Source: Hybos culiciformis
Taxonomy: Eukaryota > Arthropoda > Insecta > Diptera > Hybotidae
NCBI GenBank assembly: GCA_964007475.1
Contig: OZ023274.1
Coordinates: 60,346,076-60,410,075 of the forward strand
Length of the DNA stretch: 64,000 bases
Direction: 5' to 3'
Positions 45,816 through 58,131 of the stretch are shown here, in pieces. A program made the translations under genes and the position numbers. The notes below the pieces were generated by a model, which saw nothing but the letters and a program-made list of their open reading frames with translations, was not told the DNA's origin and searched no databases. The number at the start of each line of letters is the position of its first letter. Position 1 is the first letter of the stretch.

Positions 45816-47489
45816 ATGAGTAGTGGTAGTCAAAGCGACGAAACGTCATATAATTTGTCCTTACGTACAAAAAAAATTAAAAAAAATTTAGGGTTAAAGA
45901 CAAAAAGTAAAAATAAATCTTTGATAAGCACAAATTTTGAAAACCATTCAGAAAACGATTCTTCCAAAGGCAATTGTACTTTAATCTCTACAGAATTAGA
46001 GTTAAACGAAGAAACAGAAATTAATCAAAATATTAATTCAGATACACACTCGGAAAGTGAATCGGAAAGTGTTTTTAATAAAAGTAATAATACCGTCATA
46101 TCTGTAGATAGCCTAGAAGATGATGAAAGAATAAATAAATTGACGACAAATCTAGATAATCAAATAGGTATAACAAAAAAATTGTGTACACAATTGGATA
46201 AACGAACAACAACATTTAAACAAGACATTAAAAACTTTTTGGAAGGTACTTTTAAATTTTCGATACAAAACACACCTATTAATAAAAAAAAAAAGGCGGA
46301 CTCTACTAGACTTACAAATATAATAGCCACAATAAATCAAGCTATTCCAACTTTTTCGGGAGAACCTTTTGAAAAAACAACATATGATCTCCATATTTTT
46401 TTGAAAATTTCTAATACCATTTATAATTCATTAACGGAGGAAGAAGAGAAAACAATGTTTTTATCTTTATTACCTAAACTAAAATTAAGAGGAATACCTT
46501 ATGAAATGTGTATAAATCAAACTTTTACAACTTTTGATGAATTACAGTCAATTCTTATGAATTATTATTTTCCTACGAAAGATTTAGCTAGTTTAACACA
46601 AGAATTGCAAAGTTGTAGGCAATTTAATCAGGAATCTGTTCGTCAGTTCGGACAAAGAATCAAATTCAAATTAAAAGAATGCGAACTATTTTTAATCAAA
46701 ATTTGTAAGGAAAATACTAGCGACCCGATGATAAAACAATATGAACTGATAGCTACCCAAGTATTTATTAGAGGGCTACTGAGCAATTCCCTCAAACAAT
46801 TCGCTTGTCTACTTGGAACAAAAAATTTGGAGGAGCTTATTAACAAAGTAACTGAAACAGAACAGCTTGAAAATAATAGTTTTAACAGTTTGGTTTTTCC
46901 AACTCGTGGTTATAATCCATTATTAGGGCCCAATAACAATAATACGCCTAATTTTAATAATTCAGAAAATTTTACTCCGCATTCGGGCCAAAGTTATCGT
47001 GATCAACAGCTCACAAATTTTGGACCAAATTACGAACTTAATTTGAATACAAATTCGATATCTAACCACTCTTGGTCACCGCAAACAAAACCAAATAATT
47101 TCAATCATAGCAATAACATGAATAAGTTTAATCCAACGCAGAATTCTAATTTTGTTGATAGAAATTCAAATTTTACTAGACGAATAATTTGTTATTCCTG
47201 TGGAAAGAGTGGACATATTAGTCGTGAATGTAGAGCAAAATTCTGTACCTTTTGTAAAATTCAAGGACATACTTTATTGGAGTGTAGAAAAAACAAACCG
47301 AGTCGCGTAAATCAGATAGGAAATCTATTCCATTGTATTTTTTGTCAACGTCTGGATCATAACATTGAAGATTGCGAACCAAAACGTATTTACGAACAAT
47401 ATCAAAAAAAGGTTGCATCTGAAAATGAGAGCAATAATATATCGGGAAACGAAGAAGGACCGAATGCAAACGTCCCATATCGGTCCTAG
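45816..47489 (+). CDS. gag: Gag of Ty3/Gypsy element B (557 aa, three zinc knuckles)
   Basis: An intact frame. The N-terminal ~150 residues are acidic and Ser/Asn-rich. A capsid-like helical domain spans about 165-345 (TFSGEPFEKTTYDLHIFL, SCRQFNQESVRQFGQRIK). An Asn-rich linker follows, then three CX2CX4HX4C knuckles in a row: CYSCGKSGHISREC, CTFCKIQGHTLLEC and CIFCQRLDHNIEDC. The frame ends at TAG 47487-47489, 37 bases after a GGGAAAC frameshift heptamer. The pol frame overlaps it in -1. Asn-rich composition with A-rich codons fits the AT-rich surroundings. Confidence 0.9.
   Translation: MSSGSQSDETSYNLSLRTKKIKKNLGLKTKSKNKSLISTNFENHSENDSSKGNCTLISTELELNEETEINQNINSDTHSESESESVFNKSNNTVISVDSLEDDERINKLTTNLDNQIGITKKLCTQLDKRTTTFKQDIKNFLEGTFKFSIQNTPINKKKKADSTRLTNIIATINQAIPTFSGEPFEKTTYDLHIFLKISNTIYNSLTEEEEKTMFLSLLPKLKLRGIPYEMCINQTFTTFDELQSILMNYYFPTKDLASLTQELQSCRQFNQESVRQFGQRIKFKLKECELFLIKICKENTSDPMIKQYELIATQVFIRGLLSNSLKQFACLLGTKNLEELINKVTETEQLENNSFNSLVFPTRGYNPLLGPNNNNTPNFNNSENFTPHSGQSYRDQQLTNFGPNYELNLNTNSISNHSWSPQTKPNNFNHSNNMNKFNPTQNSNFVDRNSNFTRRIICYSCGKSGHISRECRAKFCTFCKIQGHTLLECRKNKPSRVNQIGNLFHCIFCQRLDHNIEDCEPKRIYEQYQKKVASENESNNISGNEEGPNANVPYRS
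47444..47486 (+). promoter_or_regulatory. -1 ribosomal frameshift signal of element B: GGGAAAC, spacer, 7-bp stem
   Basis: G GGA AAC (47444-47450) is in the gag zero frame. A six-base spacer GAAGAA is followed by a perfect stem GGACCGA (47457-47463) / TCGGTCC (47480-47486) with a 16-base loop, and the gag stop immediately follows the stem. Slipping back one base gives a frame that is open through KRPISVLDIAEQ to the protease motif. Heptamer, spacer length and stem match known -1 frameshift signals. Confidence 0.8.
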
Positions 47490-48676
47490 ATATAGCAGAG
47501 CAAAAAAAATTTTCACCGACAATACACGTAGAATTAGATATTAGTAATAATCCTAAAGTAGAATTATTGGTGGATACTGGCTCTGAAGTTAGTTTAATAA
47601 ATAGCGACGTTATAAAAAAAGCTGTTGAAATAAATGTTAATGAAAAAATTATTTTGAGTTCGATAAATGGAAAAACTGAAACACTAGGTAAAGTAGTAGG
47701 TAATATAATGATACCAAATTATGAAGAAAAAATTATAAATCAGCAAAATCAAAATGAAAACGAATTATTAAATAAGGAAAAAATTAAAGTACAATGTGAA
47801 TTTAATGTAATAAAAAAAAATAAGAATATACCGGGAGATGGGATTTTAGGTTTTAACTTTTTAAAAGAAAATTGTAATGTCGAAGGACCAAATCAAATTC
47901 TCAGATTTCCTCGCATGGAAACTGAAACTGAAATTCTAATAAACAATCATAATGACATTGTACAGTCTAATGCTAACAGTGATTGTTATGATTTTGGGAA
48001 AATATTTGCGAGTTTTCACAATGACATATTTGAAAATTGTAAGAAAGGAAGAGACGATGTTGAACATGTGACAGTATTTTCAATTCCAGCTCGTTCAAAA
48101 AAAAGTTTTAAAATCCCAATAATCCTGAAAGAGGAGGCTATATGTTTTTCAACAGAAATCAGTCCTGGAGTGTTTTTAGCAAATAGCTTAATTAAACCGA
48201 TTAATGGGTACGTAGTAGTGGGTCTAATGAATGTTAATGATTTTGATGTTACAATTGATAAAATAGAATTAAATACAATGCCCTTAAATGAATATAGAAT
48301 TGGAAATTTAAAGAATTTTACAGAAAGAGAATGTAGTTCAAAGAAAAAATTAGGTTACAAAAATAGAAGTAAAAGATATGAAGCGAAAATAAATTATTGT
48401 AAAATTAATAACGAAGAAATTGACGAAAAAAGATGTAAACTACTATTAGAAGAAATAAATTTAGATGGTACGTTAAATGATATCGAAAAAGAGTCTGTTA
48501 CTCAAATTTGTAAAGAATATAATAGTATTTTTTTTCTGCCTGAAGATAAATTGTCACATACAGACGAAGCTGTACATTCAATTATAACCCCACTAGATTC
48601 AGCACCAATAAATCAAAAGATGTATCGGTTACCACAAATACATAAAGAAGTAATGTTCATGTTAGGGAAATGTTAG
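47451..48676 (+). pseudogene. pol: Pol of element B, first segment (protease to RT start), broken
   Basis: The -1 frame reads from the frameshift site into an aspartic protease with LLVDTGSEVSLIN (about 47564-47600) and a later ILGFNFLKE flap-end motif, then a linker and the start of the reverse transcriptase (NQKMYRLPQIHKEV). There it stops at TAG near 48674. The RT continues in another frame from about 48657, so a small indel around 48650 breaks pol. No conventional ATG precedes the protease; expression would be by frameshifting from gag. Confidence 0.85.
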
Positions 48677-50205
48677 AAAATAAAATTATTGAGCTTAGTA
48701 AAAGCCCGTGGAATTCACCTTTATTAGTGGTTCCGAAAAAATCAGGGCCTGATAAAAAAAAAAATTGGCGGGTCGTTGTAGATTTTAGAAAAATAAATGA
48801 TATAACAGTCGGGGATGCGTATCCTCTACCACGAATGGAAGATATATTAGACCAATTAGGGCATTCACGGTATTTCACCACTCTGGATTTGGCAAGTGGA
48901 TATCATCAAATTTTAATGGACGACAAGGACAAGGAAAAAACCGCATTTAGCACTCCGGAGGGACATTATCATTTTTTAAGAATGCCATTTGGTTTGAAAA
49001 ATAGTCCAGCCACTTTTCAGCGAAAAATGTCAATAATAATGTCTGGTTTAGAGGGAATAGATTGCCTTATATATTTAGATGATATAGTAATATACGCAAA
49101 GAATTTAGAAGACCACAATAAGAAACTTATCCGAGTATTTGACCGTTTAAAATCGAGTAACTTGAAGTTGCAACCACGTAAATGCCAATTTCTCAGTAAG
49201 GAGGTAGTTTACCTGGGTCATAAATGTTCGGCTTTGGGGGCGGAACCAGATCCGGGTAAAGTTCAGTGTGTGATAAATTTTCCAACTCCTAATTCGGTTA
49301 AAACGGTACAAAGTTTTCTAGGTCTAGCAAATTACTATCGTAAATTCATACCTAACTTTTCAGCCGTAGCAAACCCCCTTAATAAATTATTGCGAAAAGA
49401 GTCAAAGTTTAAATGGGATCCTGAGTGTGAAAAATCTTTTGTTAAATTAAAAAATGCCCTAGTACAGCCACCTGTACTAGCATATCCAGATTTTGACAAG
49501 AAATTTTTTTTAACAACTGACGCTAGTTCTGAGGCATTAGGTGCTGTATTGTTTCAAGGCGATAATTCTGATAACGAACACCCTATTGCGTACGCTAGTC
49601 GAACTCTTAACACCGCCGAAAAAAATTATTCAACAATCGAAAGAGAATTATTAGCAGTAGTTTGGGCGATAAAAAATTTTCATTGTTACTTATATGGAAA
49701 ACCATTCACTGTTTTTTCAGACCATAAGCCTTTACAAAATTTTAAAAAATTCAAAGACATTAGTTCTCGATTAACCCGATTCCAATTAAAACTTTCTGAA
49801 TACGATTTCGATATTATTTATAAGGCTGGAAAATTAAATACGAATGCGGACAGTCTAAGTCGAATACCAAACGTTGAAGAACAGAAAAAGAATTGTTTTG
49901 TAACTACTCGAGCAACAGCCAAACAAGTAAAAAATGCCAATTCAAAAAATACTGAAAATTCAATTTATGAAAATAATGAAAATAATGCTAACAACGATAA
50001 TTCTGAAGAAGATACTGAGAGCGATGAAAATTCAGATGAAGATATAAATTTCAACGATAAAATAGAAGAAGTTAATAACGTTAAAGATCAACAATTAATT
50101 ATAAAAGAATATCATGACTCATTGTTTGGTGGACATCAAGGTTTTCAGAGGACGTATAAAAGAATAAAAACAAATATAAATGGAAGAGTATGCAGAAAGA
50201 TATAA
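48670..50205 (+). pseudogene. pol: Pol of element B, second segment (RT, RNase H, start of integrase)
   Basis: 511 codons. RT with VVVDFRKIND, catalytic Asp73 (TLDLASGYHQ), MPFGLKNSPATFQ and the YLDD box at 135-138. RNase H with TTDASSEALGAVLF, the ERELLAVVWAIKNF helix and FSDHKPLQNF, ending in NTNADSLSRIP. An acidic Asn-rich linker follows, then the two His of the integrase HHCC finger (EYHDSLFGGHQGF). The frame ends at TAA 50203-50205 inside the finger; its two cysteines are in the next frame. Confidence 0.9.
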
Positions 50206-51116
50206 AAAGTTTTGTTAAGAAATGTCGAAAATGCCAACAAAATAAAATTTCAAGAAATACTAAGATGCACATGCAAATGACCGATGTAGCGACGTATCCA
50301 TTTGATAAAGTTTATATGGACATTGTTGGACCATTAGAGGTTACACATGCAGGTAATAGGTACATTTTGACTTTTATGGACGATTTAAGCAGGTTTATGG
50401 ACTGTTATGCTTTGCCTACTATTGAAGCAGAACAATTAGCTAGGATTTTAGTAGACGAAATCATAAGTAGGTACAAAATTCCAAAATCTTTGGTAACGGA
50501 TCAGGGTAGCAACTTCACAAGCGAATTATTCAAAAAAACATGTAAGCTATTAAAAATTAAAAAGATACAGACAACTGCCTATCACCCTCAGTCAAATGGT
50601 GCATTGGAACGTTCGCATAGGTCATTAGCAGAATATCTTCGGAATTTTACAGATGCAGACTCAAAAACGTGGGATCAGATATTAAGACAAGCAATGTTCG
50701 TGCATAATAATACTCCACATTCATCGACTAAACTAACACCAATGGAATGTTTATTTGGTTTTAAATCTGATGTACCGACAAATATACAACAAAAAATTCA
50801 ACCGATATATGATTTTGAAAACTACTTCTATCAAATTCGATATAAATTACAAAAAGCTCATGCAATTGCCCGACAAAATTTAGAAAAAAGTAAAGAAATT
50901 TCAAAAAAACAATACGATAAGAATGCCAACCCCAAACATTTTAAGATAGGCGAGAAGGTGTTGTTGAAAAATCCGGTAATAAAGGGAAAATTTTCGCAAA
51001 TTTGGTTAGGACCATTTGAAGTCACAGAAGTAAACAGCCCTGTTAATGTCACAATTAAAATTGGAAGAAAATTTAAAAGAGTAAATAATAATAGATTGAA
51101 AAAATTCTATGAGTAA
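50190..51116 (+). pseudogene. pol: Pol of element B, third segment (integrase)
   Basis: 308 codons starting within the HHCC finger (CRKCQQNK). Integrase core with D44 (YMDIVGPL), D104 (VTDQGSNFTS) and E140 (ALERSHR), an exact DD35E, then HNNTPHSSTKLTPMECLFGF and a C-terminal domain ending RVNNNRLKKFYE. All catalytic residues are present, but a frame break near 50180 separates it from the rest of pol. Confidence 0.9.
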
Positions 51117-51258
51117 TAAAATTTTCCTTTAATATTAGATCTTAATTAACATACTATACAAAATAAAAAAAAAAAAGAAAAAAAAAAAAAAAGGAGGTAC
51201 AATGTAAATAACGATGTTAAATTCTAATGCAATTTTTTATTTTTAGTAAAAAATAAAA
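51117..51258 (+). repeat. Polypurine tract and truncated 3' LTR of element B
   Basis: A long A run ending AAAAGGAGGT (to 51198) has polypurine tract form. It is followed by TGTAAATAACGATGTT at 51203, the likely LTR start. Only about 56 bases remain before the sequence becomes Fanzor unit spacer at about 51259 (CCTTCCGACAATGG against CTTCCGACAATGG in the units). Confidence 0.55.
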
Positions 51259-52423
51259 TAACCTTCCGACAATGGTGACTTAAAGTGACATTTCTTTTTT
51301 TTTTGTATTCAACTTATTACTAACAATTACATATACAGATTATTTTTTTCTTAATTCACTAAAACTAACTTAAAATTTGTCATAATTTTTATTACATTTT
51401 TTTTTTTTTTTTTTTTATAAACTAACTTAAAATTTGTCATAAGGACTTTCCTATTCTAATAATATCTTATATGCTTTCCAAACTGGGAATTTTATTCATA
51501 AATTAAATCAGGTTATCCCTCAATTGAAAATTGCTGTTCACACTATGAAAACCAGGGCTAATTTTGTTGTCTTTTATATATTTTTGTTGTTAAATTTCTA
51601 AATAAAAATTAGTGAATAAAATTTAATCAAATATTCTATATGTGAATTAAAATTCGAAAAATAAAAATTACAAAAAAAAAATTATATTATTTTTATTCTT
51701 TTTTTGTAGCCATTTTTTATTTTTTTTTATTTTTCAAATGCCCAACAGATTTATTTAGTTCAATGAATATGTTCTGATTACAAGATTTCAGAACATGTTG
51801 ATTGAATATAAATAAACAATGCTTAGTTTTATCGGGTGAACCTGATTTAACTCATATTTAACTCAAGTTTTAAACACCGTAATTTTTGTATCATAAACGT
51901 CCTTTAACTCAACAACTATTTATGAATATTTTTGAAAACTTATTTGAACGCGAAGTTTGGAAAACATAAAAAAATAATTTTAAAGCCCATTCTGCGTCTT
52001 TCATGTTTTTTCTGAAAAGAAAACATAATTTTTTATTTTTACGAAAGCCAATAAAATTTTATGAAGTATATACTTATTCCGCTGACGGGTGGCATACAGT
52101 TGCCCAAATGATATTTGTTAATCCGAGATTTGCCAACGGTCGCTAACATTTCCAATTCCACATTTGCCAATTCTACATTTGCCAATTCTACATTTGATAA
52201 TCCGACATTTGATAATCTGTTCTATAATTTCTGTGAACAATTCACTAAAATCATGTGCAATGTTTTTGAAACACTGTTCAATAATTTCTGTGAACAATTC
52301 ACTAAAATCATTTGCATTCATATCTTCCGAGAAAAGAAACTATTTCAATATGACAGGCCGGAGTTTTACTGTGACTTAAAAGAAGCGAGAACTGATTCAT
52401 CGTTTTCATTCAGTTCTCACACA

Positions 52424-53476
52424 TTACCGCAACGAATACGACACATTGTTTTTAATATGTATTTCGTAGCCTGCTTGTAGAATATTCTGACTAGCATTTA
52501 TGTCTCTATTCCACACAATTCTGCATTTTTTGCAACTTGAATATCTGTGTGGACTTTGCGATACATCATGGTCATCCAAGCAGCTGCTACATTTTTTCGT
52601 TGTATTATACTCGTCCACCATTATCAGCTGAATTTTTGGATGCGAGTTCAGCGTTATTGATAATAGTTTCAAAGGGGTCCTTATGTACCCCTTCATTGGA
52701 CTATTTTGCGCGGTTTGGGTGCTTCCCAAGAAAACTGTTATTAATTTTTCATTTTTAACTAAGTTTTCTTTAATTCATTTATTTAAAGCACTTCTTCTCC
52801 GGATAAATGCGTCAAATCTTAATCGGGAAATTTTTGGTCGAATATATGATTTGGTTTTTTGTGAAAACCATAATAAATTGAATTTCACTTTCTCATTCAT
52901 CCAGTTAGTCCACCAATCTTCTGTGGTGCTTCTCTGGATGAAATCTATTTTATTTTCTTCAATTTTTTTCTCTATATGAGAAGTGAACTTCTCCAATTTA
53001 TATTTCCTTGCATAATGACCGTTATCAGTATAATAATTTTTTGTATAATATTTAATGTTATTTAAATTTGAATAAACATTTTTCTGATTGTACGGGTCAT
53101 CATTGCTGGATCGTACAGCTGCCACGAACATTTTATTTCCAGGATCAATTCCAATGTTCACTGGTGTTGGCTTGAATTCTTCTGTTATTTCAGATGGTTC
53201 CTTTCTTTCCTTTATTTCCTTTATAAATTTTATAGAACAGGAAACCCCATCTGTTGAAAAACTCATGCACTCCAAGTTTTTTCGTGGCAGCTTCAAATAA
53301 TCGCTGTAATCAAAAGTGCCATTAAACTATTCGAAGGATTGGTTAACATCTTTGTTTGTTTTCAAACTCTTCGTTTTCGGGCACTTTTTCACCGAACTTA
53401 ACAAATGATAGAAAGCATAATGACCGTAGTCTAAATGCTTTCTAAAACATTTGAACTTCGGCAACAAGATGACCAT
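52424..53476 (-). pseudogene. Broken truncated Fanzor copy, array 2 unit 1
   Basis: Two nonsense changes: Trp to stop in KWIKE (near 52773) and Gln to stop in FEQFNG (near 53328). Both look like single C-to-T or G-to-A changes. The GHY form is otherwise intact. Confidence 0.85.
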
Positions 53477-54755
53477 ATAATATCATATTTTCGGGACTAA
53501 TATTATATTTTCGGGACTAATAATTTATTATTTATTAATAAAAATTATCTACCCAGATTTGGCAGTGCAATAATTGCATCGAACTCTTCTGTACTTCCGA
53601 CAATGGTGACTTAAAGTGACATTTCTTTTTTTTTTGTATTCAACTTATTACTAACAATTACATATACAGATTATTTTTTTCTTAATTCACTAAAACTAAC
53701 TTAAAATTTGTCATAATTTTTATTACATTTTTTTTTTTTTTTTTTTTATAAACTAACTTAAAATTTGTCATAAGGACTTTCCTATTCTAATAATATCTTA
53801 TATGCTTTCCAAACTGGGAATTTTATTCATAAATTAAATCAGGTTATCCCTCAATTGAAAATTGCTGTTCACACTATGAAAACCAGGGCTAATTTTGTTG
53901 TCTTTTATATATTTTTGTTGTTAAATTTCTAAATAAAAATTAGTGAATAAAATTTAATCAAATATTCTATATGTGAATTAAAATTCGAAAAATAATAATT
54001 ACAAAAAAAAAATTATATTATTTTTATTCTTTTTTTGTAGCCATTTTTTTATTTTTTTTATTTTTCAAATGCCCAACAGATTTATTTAGTTCAATGAATA
54101 TGTTCTGATTACAAGATTTCAGAACATGTTGATTGAATATAAATAAACAATGCTTAGTTTTATCGGGTGAACCTGATTTAACTCATATTTAACTCAAGTT
54201 TTAAACACCGTAATTTTTGTATCATAAACGTCCTTTAACTCAACAACTATTTATGAATATTTTTGAAAACTTATTTGAACGCGAAGTTTGGAAAACATAA
54301 AAAAAATAATTTTAAAGCCCATTCTGCGTCTTTCATGTTTTTTCTGAAAAGAAAACATAATTTTTTATTTTTACGAAAGCCAATAAAATTTTATGAAGTA
54401 TATACTTATTCCGCTAACGGGTGGCATACAGTTGCCCAAATGATATTTGTTAATCCGAGATTTGCCAACGGTCGCTAACATTTCCAATTCCACATTTGCC
54501 AATTCTACATTTGCCAATTCTACATTTGATAATCCGACATTTGATAATCTGTTCTATAATTTCTGTGAACAATTCACTAAAATCATGTGCAATGTTTTTG
54601 AAACACTGTTCAATAATTTCTGTGAACAATTCACTAAAATCATTTGCATTCATATCTTCCGAGAAAAGAAACTATTTCAATATGACAGGCCGGAGTTTTA
54701 CTGTGACTTAAAAGAAGCGAGAACTGATTCATCGTTTTCATTCAGTTCTCACACA

Positions 54756-55808
54756 TTACCGCAACGAATACGACACATTGTTTTTAATATGTATTTCGTA
54801 GCCTGCTTGTAGAATATTCTGACTAGCATTTATGTCTCTATTCCACACAATTCTGCATTTTTTGCAACTTGAATATCTGTGTGGACTTTGCGATACATCA
54901 TGGTCATCCAAGCAGCTGCTACATTTTTTCGTTGTATTATGCTCGTCCACCATTATCAGCTGAATTTTTGGATGCGAGTTCAGCGTTATTGATAATAGTT
55001 TCAAAGGGGTCCTTATGTACCCCTTCATTGGACTATTTTGCGCGGTTTGGGTGCTTCCCAAGAAAACTGTTATTAATTTTTCATTTTTAACTAAGTTTTC
55101 TTTAATCCATTTATTTAAAGCACTTCTTCTCCGGATAAATGCGTCAAATCTTAATCGGGAAATTTTTGGTCGAATATATGATTTGGTTTTTTGTGAAAAC
55201 CATAATAAATTGAATTTCACTTTCTCATTCATCCAGTTAGTCCACCAATCTTCTGTGGTGCTTCTCTGGATGAAATCTATTTTATTTTCTTCAATTTTTT
55301 TCTCTATATGAGAAGTGAACTTCTCCAATTTATATTTCCTTGCATAATGACCGTTATCAGTATAATAATTTTTTGTATAATATTTAATGTTATTCAAATT
55401 TGAATAAACATTTTTCTGATTGTACGGGTCATCATTGCTGGATCGTACAGCTGCCACGAACATTTTATTTCCAGGATCAATTCCAATGTTCACTGGTGTT
55501 GGCTTGAATTCTTCTGTTATTTCAGATGGTTCCTTTCTTTCCTTTATTTCCTTTATAAATTTTATAGAACAGGAAACCCCATCTGTTGAAAAACTCATGC
55601 ACTCCAAGTTTTTTCGTGGCAGCTTCAAATAATCGCTGTAATCAAAAGTGCCATTAAACTATTCGAAGGATTGGTTAACATCTTTGTTTGTTTTCAAACT
55701 CTTCGTTTTCGGGCACTTTTTCACCGAACTTAACAAATGATAGAAAGCATAATGACCGTAGTCTAAATGCTTTCTAAAACATTTGAACTTCGGCAACAAG
55801 ATGACCAT
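54756..55808 (-). pseudogene. Truncated Fanzor copy with one nonsense codon, array 2 unit 2
   Basis: Shares the FEQ stop (near 55660) with the previous unit. From the codon after the stop, 290 residues remain open and contain the complete RuvC/zinc-ribbon core, with the VDEHNTT variant. The next in-frame ATG is within that part, so an even shorter product is possible. Confidence 0.8.
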
Positions 55809-57081
55809 ATAATATCATATTTTCGGGACTAATATTATATTTTCGGGACTAATAATTTATTATTTATTAATAAAAATTATCTACCCAGATTTGGCAGTGC
55901 AATAATTGCATCGAACTCTTCTGTACTTCCGACAATGGTGACTTAAAGTGACATTTCTTTTTTTTTTGTATTCAACTTATTACTAACAATTACATATACA
56001 GATTATTTTTTTCTTAATTCACTAAAACTAACTTAAAATTTGTCATAATTTTTATTACATTTTTTTTTTTTTTATAAACTAACTTAAAATTTGTCATAAG
56101 GACTTTCCTATTCTAATAATATCTTATATGCTTTCCAAACTGGGAATTTTATTCATAAATTAAATCAGGTTATCCCTCAATTGAAAATTGCTGTTCACAC
56201 TATGAAAACCAGGGCTAATTTTGTTGTCTTTTATATATTTTTGTTGTTAAATTTCTAAATAAAAATTAGTGAATAAAATTTAATCAAATATTCTATATGT
56301 GAATTAAAATTCGAAAAATAATAATTACAAAAAAAAAATTATATTATTTTTATTCTTTTTTTGTAGCCATTTTTTTATTTTTTTTATTTTTCAAATGCCC
56401 AACAGATTTATTTAGTTCAATGAATATGTTCTGATTACAAGATTTCAGAACATGTTGATTGAATATAAATAAACAATGCTTAGTTTTATCGGGTGAACCT
56501 GATTTAACTCATATTTAACTCAAGTTTTAAACACCGTAATTTTTGTATCATAAACGTCCTTTAACTCAACAACTATTTATGAATATTTTTGAAAACTTAT
56601 TTGAACGCGAAGTTTGGAAAACATAAAAAAAATAATTTTAAAGCCCATTCTGCGTCTTTCATGTTTTTTCTGAAAAGAAAACATAATTTTTTATTTTTAC
56701 GAAAGCCAATAAAATTTTATGAAGTATATACTTATTCCGCTAACGGGTGGCATACAGTTGCCCAAATGATATTTGTTAATCCGAGATTTGCCAACGGTCG
56801 CTAACATTTCCAATTCCACATTTGCCAATTCTACATTTGCCAATTCTACATTTGATAATCCGACATTTGATAATCTGTTCTATAATTTCTGTGAACAATT
56901 CACTAAAATCATGTGCAATGTTTTTGAAACACTGTTCAATAATTTCTGTGAACAATTCACTAAAATCATTTGCATTCATATCTTCCGAGAAAAGAAACTA
57001 TTTCAATATGACAGGCCGGAGTTTTACTGTGACTTAAAAGAAGCGAGAACTGATTCATCGTTTTCATTCAGTTCTCACACA

Positions 57082-58131
57082 TTACCGCAACGAATACGAC
57101 ACATTGTTTTTAATATGTATTTCGTAGCCTGCTTGTAGAATATTCTGACTAGCATTTATGTCTCTATTCCACACAATTCTGCATTTTTTGCAACTTGAAT
57201 ATCTGTGTGGACTTTGCGATACATCATGGTCATCCAAGCAGCTGCTACATTTTTTCGTTGTATTATGCTCGTCCACCATTATCAGCTGAATTTTTGGATG
57301 CGAGTTCAGCGTTATTGATAATAGTTTCAAAGGGGTCCTTATGTACCCCTTCATTGGACTATTTTGCGCGGTTTGGGTGCTTCCCAAGAAAACTGTTATT
57401 AATTTTTCATTTTTAACTAAGTTTTCTTTAATCCATTTATTTAAAGCACTTCTTCTCCGGATAAATGCGTCAAATCTTAATCGGGAAATTTTTGGTCGAA
57501 TATATGATTTGGTTTTTTGTGAAAACCATAATAAATTGAATTTCACTTTCTCATTCATCCAGTTAGTCCACCAATCTTCTGTGGTGCTTCTCTGGATGAA
57601 ATCTATTTTATTTTCTTCAATTTTTTTCTCTATATGAGAAGTGAACTTCTCCAATTTATATTTCCTTGCATAATGATTATCAGTATAATAATTTTTTGTA
57701 TAATATTTAATGTTATTCAAATTTGAATAAACATTTTTCTGATTGTACGGGTCATCATTGCTGGATCGTACAGCTGCCACGAACATTTTATTTCCAGGAT
57801 CAATTCCAATGTTCACTGGTGTTGGCTTGAATTCTTCTGTTATTTCAGATGGTTCCTTTCTTTCCTTTATTTCCTTTATAAATTTTATAGAACAGGAAAC
57901 CCCATCTGTTGAAAAACTCATGCACTCCAAGTTTTTTCGTGGCAGCTTCAAATAATCGCTGTAATCAAAAGTGCCATTAAACTGTTCGAAGGATTGGTTA
58001 ACATCTTTGTTTGTTTTCAAACTCTTCGTTTTCGGGCACTTTTTCACCGAACTTAACAAATGATAGAAAGCATAATGACCGTAGTCTAAATGCTTTCTAA
58101 AACATTTGAACTTCGGCAACAAGATGACCAT
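57082..58131 (-). CDS. 5'-truncated Fanzor copy, array 2 unit 3 (349 aa)
   Basis: Intact frame, HY form, VDEHNTT variant like array 1 unit 10. Confidence 0.8.
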   Translation of the reverse strand: MVILLPKFKCFRKHLDYGHYAFYHLLSSVKKCPKTKSLKTNKDVNQSFEQFNGTFDYSDYLKLPRKNLECMSFSTDGVSCSIKFIKEIKERKEPSEITEEFKPTPVNIGIDPGNKMFVAAVRSSNDDPYNQKNVYSNLNNIKYYTKNYYTDNHYARKYKLEKFTSHIEKKIEENKIDFIQRSTTEDWWTNWMNEKVKFNLLWFSQKTKSYIRPKISRLRFDAFIRRRSALNKWIKENLVKNEKLITVFLGSTQTAQNSPMKGYIRTPLKLLSITLNSHPKIQLIMVDEHNTTKKCSSCLDDHDVSQSPHRYSSCKKCRIVWNRDINASQNILQAGYEIHIKNNVSYSLR

